Shown piece after piece: positions 37,263 through 48,008 of a DNA stretch of 64,000 bases. The stretch lies in contig JAMKCF010000011.1 of NCBI GenBank assembly GCA_023634235.1, forward strand, positions 6,280,001 to 6,344,000. Direction: 5' to 3'. Each line of letters opens with the position of its first letter. Position 1 is the first letter of the stretch. The notes below the pieces were generated by a model, which saw only the letters and a list, made by a program, of their open reading frames with translations, had not been told where the DNA came from and searched no databases. The translations under genes and the position numbers were made by a program. The DNA is from Pisaster brevispinus (taxonomy: Eukaryota; Echinodermata; Asteroidea; Forcipulatida; Asteriidae).

Positions 37263-38105
37263 GCAAATTTAACATCTTTCCTTTAATTGTCTTTAACTAA
37301 AGAGTAACAAATTTGAAGTGAGAACTTTAAAATCTATGCATGATCTAAGGAAATGCCCTGGCTAGACTTCTTCAAAAGACGTTTTCACAAGAGTATGTGT
37401 AACACCTTCCCCTCTTGTCTTGATACCTAAAAATAGGGGCTGGGTTACTCGACATCTTAATTGAAATCACATCATATGCAAGTCACACATCGTGTTGTTC
37501 ATTAATTTAAAGTGGTAAGTCATCAACCCTTTGCAACCAGCTGAGCCTGTTAATACTTCATCAAATTTGGTGGACATATTTTTGTGAAAACAACCGTCTG
37601 TGTTTCTTGATCCCATTCACCTTCATACACATGTCTAATTTGGATTGCTGCAATCGAAAAAAAACTACATTTTGAAGGTATTTGAAGTCTAGTTTTTCAA
37701 GTCTTTTATTTGAGTCCTCAATCCTCGAGTCTGAATTCTCAGTGTTTTAGTCTTTGGAAAAAAAATCACCAAATACTTGACAGATATACACCAGTTGAAA
37801 TTAAATGGAGAAAAAAAAAGTTGGCTTTACTTCTCATCAAATTGTTCTTCAATTAAAAGCCCCTTTCAAAAATAAACATTGAATAAATAACAATACACAC
37901 GGTTTCTGACTGTTTTTAAAATTAAGTCTCCTGATGAAGGCGAGCAGGAGGCTGGTTCAAATGTTTAGAAATCCTCAGGCAGTAGTAACCATTCAAAAGG
38001 GAAATTTAACTATTCGTTGTTTTCACTTGTTTTGCAAGAAAGTCATGCTTGAACAACCAAGCGCCCCAAGTCACAAACATCGATCCCGAGTCCCAGGTTG
38101 AAGTC

Positions 38106-38325
38106 CATGGCCCTATTTGTATGGACCTGCTTAAGCATAAAATATTGCTTAGCACTTTTTTGCTAAGCAAATATGAGCAGGCTACCAGTCAGAGCATAGA
38201 GCAGAGATGGTCAGAGATTGTACATATGACATCATATTTTGGCTGGTAATCTTAGTCTGGTAGGTAAGCATGAATGCATTGTGCTTAGCTACTTTTGTGC
38301 TTAAGATTGACATTGGGCGATGGTC
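38106..38325. mobile_element. Palindromic MITE-like element (decayed)
   Basis: Contains gacctgcttaagcataaaat, gagcaggctaccagtc, ttggctggtaatc and gtgcttaagattgacattggg in the same order as the 47.2-kb copy. The left end is eroded (ggccctatttgtatgg). Confidence 0.65.
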
Positions 38326-39073
38326 GAGTCCGAGTCATTAACCATCATGACTCGAGTCCGAGTCGAAACAACAAAAAAGTGGGGCGGGGGGGGGGGTCAG
38401 ACTCTGAAATCAAGTTTAACAAACACTGACTATTAATTCAACTTTGAAAGTATTTCAGATGGAACTATTTCTATGTAGGATTGGCACTAGTATGAACTTT
38501 GTAATCAGTGAGTCTTCAGATTGAAATCGATCAATTTATTACCAATCGTGTACTTTATCTTGAATGATTTCCTCAGACTTACCTGCTTACAAGTGAGTTC
38601 CTTTCACGTATTCCGTATGAGGCTGTGGTGAAATGCCAGGACATCTTACATCTACTCTACTCCATGGTGGGGGGGGGGGGGGACTTCAATTAATCTTCGT
38701 ACATGTAGCTGTAAATCATCACTTGACAAATGAGTCAGCATTTCTGGATTTGCACCATAATATCCTCAGAATATTTTCATTCTTGGAAGATCAGGTTGGC
38801 TGAGGCCTTTTTTTTCAGAGCCATGGCTTTGGCTTCAGCTTCGGCTCATGCTCCGGCTTAGGCACCGTCCACCTGTTTCAATTCTTGTAATGAAAAAGTT
38901 AATTTTCAAATGACCGACTTTGTCACAGTGGAAGCCGCTGTTTTATGTCTGACACCATCCCTGCTATTTAAATCGTTCTGTAATTTGTAAGACTACATTG
39001 TCATGTTCACCACTTAAAGAACTACTTGTAAATAAGAAGTACCTCTAGCTGTTTTTATTCCTAATAAATGTAA

Positions 39074-39165
39074 TGCCCCTCTGGCTATCACAAAGGGTTG
39101 AACAAAGGAGGGTCCACGATTGCTGGTGTTTACACACGTGGGTGTGTGTGTGTGTGTGTGTGTTG
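39074..39165 (-). repeat. Dispersed repeat, inverted copy of the 5.4-kb one
   Basis: ggctatcacaaagggttgaa caaaggagggtccacgattg followed by a (TG)n tract. The CA/TG tract is present in both copies and probably belongs to the repeat. Confidence 0.65.
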
Positions 39166-40942
39166 GGGGGGGGGTGTGTCTACGCATTCTAACCGAGGAC
39201 TTTAACAAAAGGGATCCGGGAAAATAACATATTGCAGGCATGATTTGTACACAGCCCAATGAAAGAACATATAACATTTTACATTTTATGGAGATTGCAC
39301 TGTCTGCGTTTTATCGACTTTTGATTTGAAGAAAAGGGGCACATCTTAAAACTTGTTCAGCTGGAATTTATACAACTCTTGATTATTATGACACAAAATG
39401 ACACAAAATGTACCATTTCCCATATGACCGGTGCAGTATCTTGCCTGCCAGAAAATGCCCTGGAATGTACAAGGTCTCTCTGTTTGTAAACAAAGGCTAC
39501 TTCCTGAGTTTATCAGTCCGGATACAATTTTTTCAAAATATTGTTTTCCTTCTTTTTTTTCGCCTTGATGATCAGAATCACTCTCCATGTGTACCATATC
39601 TGATGCTTATTAATAAACCCTTTGGAAATTGTTAGGATTGTTGTCGGGTTAGATAAATATCATAATGGATTAATAGGTTGTCATGTACTGTACTTAGCGC
39701 CCAAGGTCTCGATCTCTGTGACGACGTGGTGACAGACGTACTGGAACAAGTCTTAAGCACTTCTTGATATTGTATTTACGGACTTAGTTTGGCATAATGC
39801 CACGCAGGAATGCCATTTAGAATTTCACCGCTGGGAGTTGACCAAAACATTTTATGAAAATGTGAGTGAGGGTTTCAGCAATCTGGGATTTTATTTGGAT
39901 TTTCAGAGTTTTCTGAATATTTAAGGAAGACGTTAATGATGACATCAGAAATTCTGGGAATTTATTTGGTTTTGTTTTCAAAGTAAAAGTTTTTTTTTAA
40001 AACTTGAATGATGGTACCAGTAATCCTTGGAATCTGTTTGGGTTTTCAGAGTTTTGAAAATACTTAAGGAAAATGTTAATAATGCTGCAGCTTATCCTGG
40101 GCATTTATTTGGGTTATCAAATTCATATAAAGTTTTTTAGTTCATGACAGTGTATTATTATTAATTTTTTTTTTACCATGAGCCTTGTCATACTTTAGTT
40201 TACTCAATCTTTAGACTTCCAATTTGAAATTGTTCTGTTGAAATCAAATAGTGTTAACATCCTGAGCCTTTCTGCATTGCTATTTATACAGGGTCTCTAA
40301 ATGCCACATGCAGTATCCATATAAGCCGGATACTGCATAAAATGTGTGATATGCACCGTTTAATTATATTCGCAGACATTTTTGCAAAGATTTTTCCCCT
40401 TTTCTTGCAGATGGTAAATTATAATTTAAAGTATTGATGAGTGAGGTTAGTTTTAAAATTCTAATTGAGTTTTAAAATTAAAGCAAAAAGGAAGTTACTG
40501 AGACATGGGATGGCCGTGAAAAGACTAAGTGTTAAAAAAAAAACACCTATCATTTGAATTAAACATCGGAGGATGAAGACATCAACCTTTCCAAGGGCCT
40601 CTTCTGTCACCTTGACTCTCTTGAGGTCAGAGTTTAATTGGACACATCCCAAGGGAAACTTTTACGAACCTGTTGAGGATTGTTGTGAAAACACATCACA
40701 TAGCACAAACTGCTACTACCAATCTTTTTGACATTGCAACTGGGTGATTGTGAGTGGCCGTAGCAACGGATGATTGAACGGAACAACTTTCGTACTTTGG
40801 TATTCAAATTTCAACTCCTCTCAACTTCTCAAGAGGGAAAACCTTCCAGGTTTAGTTGCCCACATATACACATGTTTCTCTTCTCAAGATTAATTCATTC
40901 ATTCATTCCCAGTTATTAAAATGCTGTCAAATGAGTGAATAA

Positions 40943-41253
40943 CACCCAGTTCAGACAGGCGCTTCAGAGTCGCGCCGAACCAAATAGATTAGGAGCGACT
41001 CTAGGTTGACCCAAATACATTTTGGTTTCAGACAGACGAACTTAAAATAACTTTAACATTAGGTTGGCTCATGACAAGATCGACATAAAGGCAAGACGCT
41101 CCAGAGTCATTCTGAACCTCTGCAACAGTCTTTTTTCGGCTTCCAGAGAGCTTCCAGTCGTTCCTAACTGTTTCAGACGTCAAACTTTTCATGTACTTTT
41201 AATCCAATAATTTGGTTCGGCGCGACTCTAGAGCGCCTGTCTGAACTGGGTGT
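40943..41253. mobile_element. MITE-like element with cacccagttcagacaggcgc ends
   Basis: Terminal inverted repeats cacccagttcagacaggcgc and gcgcctgtctgaactgggtg are perfect over 20 bp. Just inside, gtcgcgccgaaccaaat opposes atttggttcggcgcgact with a small spacing shift. No reading frame of note. Confidence 0.85.
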
Positions 41254-41524
41254 CAGACATCAATTATTGTGGCATAACAAAATAAAACTATAGTTATTTA
41301 TTTATTTGTTTATTTATTTATTAGCCTTTGAGAAAGACTCTGCTAGGGTAGAATTGTCAGGCCACTAACTATTTTCAGTTGGTAAGCAATTTGCAAAAGC
41401 TAATTCCATTTTCCCAAAATAAAATAAATGAAAGTTTTGCTGATAATTCCTTTATGAAATGAACAATCACTAGACAACATTTAGGTTTGGTTGAAGTTTA
41501 GCTTTTGTATCGGGTACCCTAACC

Positions 41525-41704
41525 TATGGACCTTTATGCATTGATGTCATCATGCTGCTATCTTAGAGGTTAAATGGTGATGAAACAATGAAAAGCGCAC
41601 AACTATGTACGTGCTGCTGACAGGATTGGCCGATGAGCACCAACCACCTTTTGACCTCTAACTGAGGGTGCCCAACCCAAATGATGTCATGTGCTTAAGG
41701 TCTA
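41525..41704. mobile_element. MITE-like element, copy 1 of a ~180-bp family
   Basis: Ends atggacctttatgcattgat gtcatc and gatgtcatgtgcttaaggtc tat are inverted. The interior (ggtgatgaaacaatgaaaag; gccgatgagcacc; gacctctaactgagggtgcc) is collinear with 10916-11086. Confidence 0.7.
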
Positions 41705-42171
41705 TCAAGCTCGAGACAAGACAGTAAACTATAAAGACTGACAAACAAAAAATACTGGGAAAGTAATCAGCAACTTCACTTGGAGTATTATGAATATGCA
41801 TTGAGTAAGTTTTTTAAGGTCCTGGGTGAATATTGGGAGACATTTAGCGCATTCCAGAATGTGACACTGCACTGGACAACACCATTTAAAGCGATTTTTT
41901 TTCTTTGCGGTACGATAAGTGTGTCAAACCCACGCACAAATAATTGTGGCAAACCCACGCCGAAGGCAGGCACTTCTCAGAAGTAGTGAAATGGCATTGA
42001 AAATAGAGATCAACAACTGAAACTTGAGCCAAGATATGAATGTGATGTGATGATGTCTTAAACATTCTGTAATGTTGAAACATACGGACATTATACACTC
42101 TAGTCATCTGTTTGATGAGCAAATAAACCCAGCTTAGAGTAGATTTGCTGAGCAAGAAGAAGTGCTTAGTG

Positions 42172-42591
42172 TGGCGTGTCGTGGCCGAGTGGATAAGATC
42201 ACTGGACTCAAGCTCTGGTGTTTCTGATCAGCAGAGTGTGGGTTCGAGCCCCGGTTGTGACACTTGTGTCCTTAAGCCAGACACTTAACCATGATTGCTT
42301 CGTCTTTCGGATGGGACGTAAAGCCGTTGGTCCCGTGTGTTGTGTATCGCACGAAAAAGAACCCAGTGCACTTATCGAAAAGAGAAGGGGTCCACCCCGG
42401 TGTTCCTGGTTTGATCGGCTGCATATTGCGCCACAGCACCTTGTAAACCATTACAAGGTGCTATGTAAAGGAGTAGGTCTCATACTTCAAACGTAGCCCC
42501 AAATACCTTGCAGGAAATACTGAATGTTAAGCGCTTAGAGGCTGGCCTGCAGTAGGCGCTATACAAATACAATATATTATTATTATTAGTA
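42172..42591 (+). mobile_element. Full-length tRNA-derived SINE (long family, 'family C')
   Basis: The head looks like a Leu/Ser-type tRNA: A box tggccgagtgg, long variable arm, and B box ggttcgagccc at 42241. A conserved body follows (tcggatgggacgtaaagccg; cacttatcgaaaagagaagg; the hairpin caccttgta...tacaaggtg). The tail reads ggcgctatacaaatacaata and ends in (TAT/TTA) triplets. The order of pol III boxes, body and microsatellite tail is that of a SINE. It is the most complete copy here. Confidence 0.85.
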
Positions 42592-42622
42592 GTAGGATTT
42601 GAAACTTTGCATGGTGGAAGTA

Positions 42623-42770
42623 TAACTTAGAGAGGTTTGCGGTAACACCATGTGAAAATCTCTTTTGAGTAGTGTAGGTTCAGAGTCGTTAACCACCGGT
42701 TCTTTTCAGAACCTACACTACTCAAAAGAGACTTTCACATGGTGTCACCGCAAACCTCTCTTAGTTAAGG
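42623..42770. mobile_element. Near-perfect palindrome (hairpin MITE-like), ~60-bp arms
   Basis: The left arm runs from cttagagaggtttgcggtaa to gtagtgtaggttc; the right arm is its inverse, from gaacctacactactc to ccgcaaacctctcttag. The spacer is about 30 bp. It sits about 30 bp past the tail of the full-length SINE at 42.2 kb. Confidence 0.8.
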
Positions 42771-43269
42771 AGTGCTAAGAAAATTATTCATCTGTTAGGC
42801 AAACATCAGTGAGAACCTTTCACTCATTCGCAGTGTGGTGTTGGTTGAAACCTTTTTCTGCTAAACAAAATTTTTGTTTTCCTCGCGTAATTCGTTGTTG
42901 ATCACGTATTAAATTGGCCGAAGGTTACATTTGATGTGAAAACACATTTAAAAAAAAAAAAAAAGACTGCTGCCAATCTTTTGGATGTTTCAGTTTTGAG
43001 GCCATCTGTATGTGCCATTCAGCCAACCAGAAAAATACAGGCCTAAGGATGCATGTACCTATGCGGTGCTCTAGCCCCAAGAGAATAGATCTCCTGGGAG
43101 TTGTGGTTGCTGTGAAAAACAGAGTCATGTTTTGATCAGTTGTTTCCTAAGGTGGCTCATATTCCCCAAACCCTGGAGAACTCTTTTGGAATCCTATATT
43201 GCCTAATATTGGGATAAAACATTGTACTTATTGCGTGATATAATATCCTCATATTTTCATTGCACGATC

Positions 43270-43468
43270 TTTCCGTATGTTATTGTCTTATATTGCTGTA
43301 TTTCATTACTATGTATATATCGCCGCATTGCATTATATCTGTGTACTATTTCGTTATGTCTGTGAACTATAAGCATTATATCTTTGTACTATTGCGTTGT
43401 ATCTTTGTAATATTGCGTGTTACCGGCTGTACTATTGCGATATATCTCTGTACTGTCGCATTATACAC
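43270..43468. repeat. Degenerate 23-24-bp tandem repeat
   Basis: Units like attgcgttgtatctttgtaa t recur about eight times with substitutions (ttatatctgtgtactatt, ttatgtctgtgaactat). The 82-residue frame over it is repeat translation. Confidence 0.75.
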
Positions 43469-43489
43469 TTACTTGGTAAGACGCACTGC

Positions 43490-43832
43490 AGCTGTTGATA
43501 ATGTATAACATTTTGAGAACTGATTCCTTTCTAAGGAATCTAGTTTTAGAGAGAGGGATTAAGAGGGATTCAAAACTGTTTCTGCATGAAACGCTTTCGC
43601 AGATTGTGTGTTCCAATTACGGATTACTCTTCCTGCGTGGACATAACCGCTCCAGATTTTCGCCAATATCCCCAAAATGCTACCACCTTTTGAAATGAAA
43701 TTTCCACAGGTTAGTTTGATTGTATCTACATTTATATAGGATTAAAACAAACAAACAAACAAACAAACAAACACCCCAACAAACAAACAAACAAACAGTT
43801 CCATAAACCAAAGGTATAATTTGCCTTTAAGT
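43490..43832. mobile_element. MITE-like element, family E, with (CAAA)n expansion
   Basis: ttccaattacggattactct tcctgcgtggacataaccgc and ccaaaggtataatttgcctt mirror the 60.2-kb copy. A (CAAA)n tract at 43746-43797 replaces that copy's short aaaacaatcgaac segment, so the expansion happened after insertion. Confidence 0.7.
43746..43797. repeat. (CAAA)n microsatellite
   Basis: aaacaaacaaac runs, interrupted once by ccccaac, inside a family E element. Confidence 0.95.
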
Positions 43833-44387
43833 CATTGTAGCCTAATTTAAATTGCCGCAATGAAATTGAGCCTGATACGAATTTGTAAAAAAAACACCAG
43901 ACAAAACATATTTTCTGGTAAATGCTGTTTTCACCAACACATGACAATCACATCTTAGTCTTGAAAAGTAAAAGGTCGGAATTACTCTTAAATCCACCCC
44001 CCCCCCCAATGTTGCATGTTCCCCTTTAAAACCCATCTGCCCTTGTAAGGTGCACTTTGTTGGTGACCCTAGGGGTAGTAAAACCTACCCCCTCTGGTTA
44101 CCCATGTCCACACCAGGGTCAGAGTGAGGGTAATTGGTTGCATCCCTCAGGGGATTGACATGAAAGGCTCAATAATTTGGATGTAAATCATCAACAACGC
44201 CCAGCTTGAATTAAACACAGCCTTGAAAGTATGGCATGATCATGCTGAAGAGAAAGACATACTTGTATAAGGGTGGGGGGGGGGTTGAACTTGGAAGTAT
44301 TACAGACTTATGATGTTCATCATGTACATTTTATTCCAAATTAGCAGATACAAAAGTGCATGCAAGAAGTGGCCTTCTGTCATCATG

Positions 44388-44573
44388 GACATGGCGGGCA
44401 TGTGGCTTTTTCGTGGAATTATTAACTCCAGTTACTGCACATGGGCTCGTGCTGGCCGTCATTCACAAAGGGCTTCGCCATTGATGTGACGGTCAGTGCG
44501 CGCGCGCCGTGTTTGCACTTATTGGGTTACTACAGCTCATAATTCCATGTACAGCCACAGGCCTGCTATGATC
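44388..44573. mobile_element. Palindromic element, gcgggcatgtggct ends
   Basis: Left gcgggcatgtggctttttcg tggaattatt opposes right aataattcc-like cataattccatgtacagcca caggcctgc. The centre is GC-rich (gtgcgcgcgcgcc). Confidence 0.65.
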
Positions 44574-45073
44574 ATGGCGACAGTTTCTCCTTTAATTCAC
44601 TATCTGCTTTAAAAGTATATGGCACAGAATATAAAAATGGGATAATTTCTTCATTGAAGATTAAAACAAGAAGTATACAAACAATTAAATGACACCACAT
44701 GCCAAGATTAGGCACTTTGATCTAGTGAAATGACACTAAAAGTGAAGACAACTGAAACAGGAATGATATCAATGTGTGATGTGATGTCTGAAACAATTTA
44801 CATGTTTGTGGAACAACCTTGAAAGCCTAGTAAGTTTAGGCAGGAAGTGCCTGGTTTTGGCATGGAGTATCATTTCGTATTTTATAACATTCTCCTTTTT
44901 ACAGTTTACAAAATGCCAATAATCATGCAATTAAAAAAGGAAGGCAAAGTGCAATGCTCCACTCTTTCTTTATATTATTTACAGCCAATAATAATCAATT
45001 ACAATCAACTATTAGTAATTAATTCATGTGGATACAAATAACTGCAGTCTTAAACACTGGAAAATGAATAAGA

Positions 45074-45244
45074 GGCCTGATACTTCACGGGGGCAAAGAA
45101 GGCCTTGCCTCGGTGACCCTGGATATTGCCTTGGTGCCTCTTTGAAATGCTCTAGTAGAAATTTTAATTTTTCCTTATAGAGGTGCCCATTACTTAGGAC
45201 AAACTACATTGTACCTTGCCTTTACAACAAGGAAGTATCAGGCT
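45074..45244. mobile_element. Palindromic element, gcctgatacttc ends
   Basis: gcctgatacttcacgggggc opposes caaggaagtatcaggc. Inner phrases gccttgcctcggtgaccct and aggtgcccattacttagg are shared with a decayed copy at about 3100-3275. Confidence 0.7.
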
Positions 45245-45249
45245 TTCAA

Positions 45250-47216
45250 TGGGCCTTAATATGGTCTCAAATAAAGCCTGGTACTTGTAAATTATCTTAG
45301 TTCATCAATTTTCTACCACATTGACCCCTTGCCTTAAGGTCACGCGCAGCTACTGTCTGCAGTGCTCACCATATTCTAGTAGTGGGAGTCCAATTGCACG
45401 TTAAAATTATTGTAAGCCTTTAAATGCCACATGGCCAAAAATGCACAATACATGTACGCGGTAAACATGCAGGAGCATTGACTCCCAAAATGACGCAACC
45501 AAGTATCGTGCTGATGACATCAGGTGAATGGGTCATCATGTCCCCCTTTTTTTTTCTTTCGGTTTATTCCGAACCACCGTAATCAAATTGCCATGAAGAG
45601 AGAGAATTTTATTGGCTAATTTAACCATGACACAATAAAACACCGCTCCAAGGTGCCTTCATGGTGAAACTCAATCAACAGCGCACAACAAAACAAACGC
45701 ATTTAGCCGAAGAATTTAATGGCTAATTACACACACACACTCACACACCCATGCAGGCACACTGGAGAATGTGCAGAGTACCAGCAATATTGAATACCTC
45801 GCGACATCAACACTAATATGACTTCCCTCACCCCAAACATTTATCTTGTGGGTATGGACACTTTTAATATTCCCCTAGACACCATTGTGCCGTAGCCTGC
45901 CACTCACTGGGTCAGGAAACTGTGGCATGACTGAAATGTAATCCTGGGCCAAACATACACCAAGGAGCTGCCGCTAACTATTTGGAACATGCTACAAATT
46001 CAGGGGAAATAAAACAAATCACTAGTCGCTGTAAATCTTCCAGATGTGACCCATGTCTGTTTAAAAAAAAAAAATTGCAATCACTAGTGCTCAGTAAACA
46101 TTGCAGATCCCTCAAATGTAGGTCTTGGGTTTTTCTGCTGTGTGACCGAGTTGTCTTGAAGGCATGGGAGGCCTGTGCAGGCTTTGGGCAATTATGAAGA
46201 GGAAAATAAATTTGAAATTTTGTAGTCGAAAGGCTAACTTGTTTATTAGGATGCACCTGAGATGTTCCTTTCTGAAATATTTTTGTTCCCAAAACGAGAC
46301 TCGCTATTTCAAGACAACTTTCTTGATGACTTTATAAAGTTGGAAAGTTTGAACTTATTTATCTGTTATAACAAAAAATTTAACAATAGCTGCATTGTCT
46401 CAATCGAGCAGCGTCCTCAGCTGCATGTTTAGTTTCTCTTTTGTCAAAAGAAAAACAAATAAATTAAGTGTGACTGGTTTTTCTGCCTTTGTTTTGCCAA
46501 GTGGACAAATCTGTTGTGGTCTTTTGTTGAAATTGTCTACCTGTTATTTTAATTAAATTGACTTTACTTTCACATTTTCCATTCAACCGTCAACACAAAC
46601 TGTTCTTCTGTGCCGTCAGGTTAACTTTAATTTGGCACATGTAGTTATACTCAAAATTAAACAACCCCCTCATCTGTAAAAGCATTCTCTATATTTACCA
46701 GATTTGTACACAGGTGAGAGTTAAGCTCCCCTCTCCACTCATCTTCTCTGAGCAAATCTTTACATCGCCCCACTATAATGTCACAATGCTTGATTCATCC
46801 GCTTAGTCATTTGGAGGTAATTGCAGGGGAAGCCCGTGCAAGAAACCACATGTAAAGATTGAGCTTTATCTGACATTCAGAATGTTCAGCAGTGTCATTC
46901 CTGGCTCAGTGCCATCGTTGCTCCTCAGGCATCAATGCCGTCGGATGAAGGATGTTGGTGTCGGGGTCTACATTTGTGTTAAGAAAGTCATCTGTTCACC
47001 CTCTCATCAGTTTGCAGCTGAACATTCACAAACGTTGATAAATTAATTGGTCATTCAACGTACATCTGGAATCCACCCAAGACGTTGAAGTTAAATAGAT
47101 ACAGCCCTGTGGACATGACCCAATGAAAGTTCTGCTTCTCAGATTTGAGTCTCTTTTGATTTGAACAAAATGGCACCCAAATCCTACAAAACAAATAATC
47201 TTAGCAGCAAGGGACC
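45250..47216. other. No gene seen
   Basis: Unique-looking AT-rich sequence with a short CA tract (45732). A 104-residue minus-strand frame at 45978-46292 has no flanking splice logic and a biased, repeat-like make-up (two copies of a ctagt-gtaaa-ttccaga phrase at 46020 and 46083). Confidence 0.5.
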
Positions 47217-47411
47217 AGGGCCCAATTTCATAGAGCTGCTTAAGCAGAAAATATTGCTTAACAATTGTCCGCTAAGCAGAAATGAGCAGGATACCAGTCA
47301 TAAATTGTACACGTGACGCGGTAGTTTGGCTGGTAACCTATGCTGGTAAACATAATTTTGTTGTGCTTAACTACTTTTTGTGCTCAAGCAGCTGTATGAA
47401 ATTGGGCCCTG
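47217..47411. mobile_element. Palindromic MITE-like element (gggcccaatt family)
   Basis: Ends cagggcccaatttcatagag and ctgtatgaaattgggccctg are inverted. Inner halves show ctgcttaagca and gtgcttaac motifs and caggataccagtc opposed to ggctggtaacc, more diverged than at 58.6 kb. Confidence 0.8.
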
Positions 47412-48008
47412 TTTGGTTGCAATACCCCCCCCCCCCCCTCCCCGTGGTGTTGTCAGCACATTACAAGCTTTTTCTATCGGTTAAGAGGGTTTATTTTGCA
47501 CTTTTTTTAACAATTGGTTTACTAAGTGTGTTGTTCCTATGTTCCTATGGGTTAATTTAAGCTTTTTGATTTGTTTGCTTGTTTAATTAAGATGGTAAAT
47601 TTATCTACCATTGACAATTGACATACAGATATTGTACACAAAGGATACTATCAAGTTTTGTCCAGCCCCCTTCTAACCAAATCATTTACCCCTGTTGATT
47701 GACCCCCCCCCCCTCTAGGACGTGTGGCATGGTCCAGCTTAGGATATCTTTGCTTATGATCTGACCAGTGTGCAATGTAGTTAGGACAATGGATATATTA
47801 TAATATTGTCAACATGTGCTGACAGCGGCCCTCCCAGTCTTAGCTAAATGTTTTAGGGGCCAGTCACATTTTGTGTTTTTTTAACTGGCTATTTTAAATT
47901 ATATAATTACAGGTTTTGACATTTTCCATGTCTTCTTTTGAGACAAAGGAATTATTTGACGGAGGGTTTGCAATTCTTTCTTCCCTACCACAGCGAGTCA
48001 ATGTCACT

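Larger units (their letters stand above)
36250..40940. other. Intergenic; only repeats recognised
   Basis: Apart from the SINE at 37.1 kb, the MITE at 38.1 kb and the repeat at 39.1 kb, I see no coding signal. At 39840-40150 the phrases tgggattttatttggattttcagagtttt recur about four times with large changes, suggesting an old ~115-bp tandem repeat. Confidence 0.5.

Noticed and set aside
42172..42262. Possible tRNA-Leu gene
   Set aside because: The tRNA-like part runs into a conserved SINE body and a triplet tail, and related heads occur at 54.1 and 36.2 kb.
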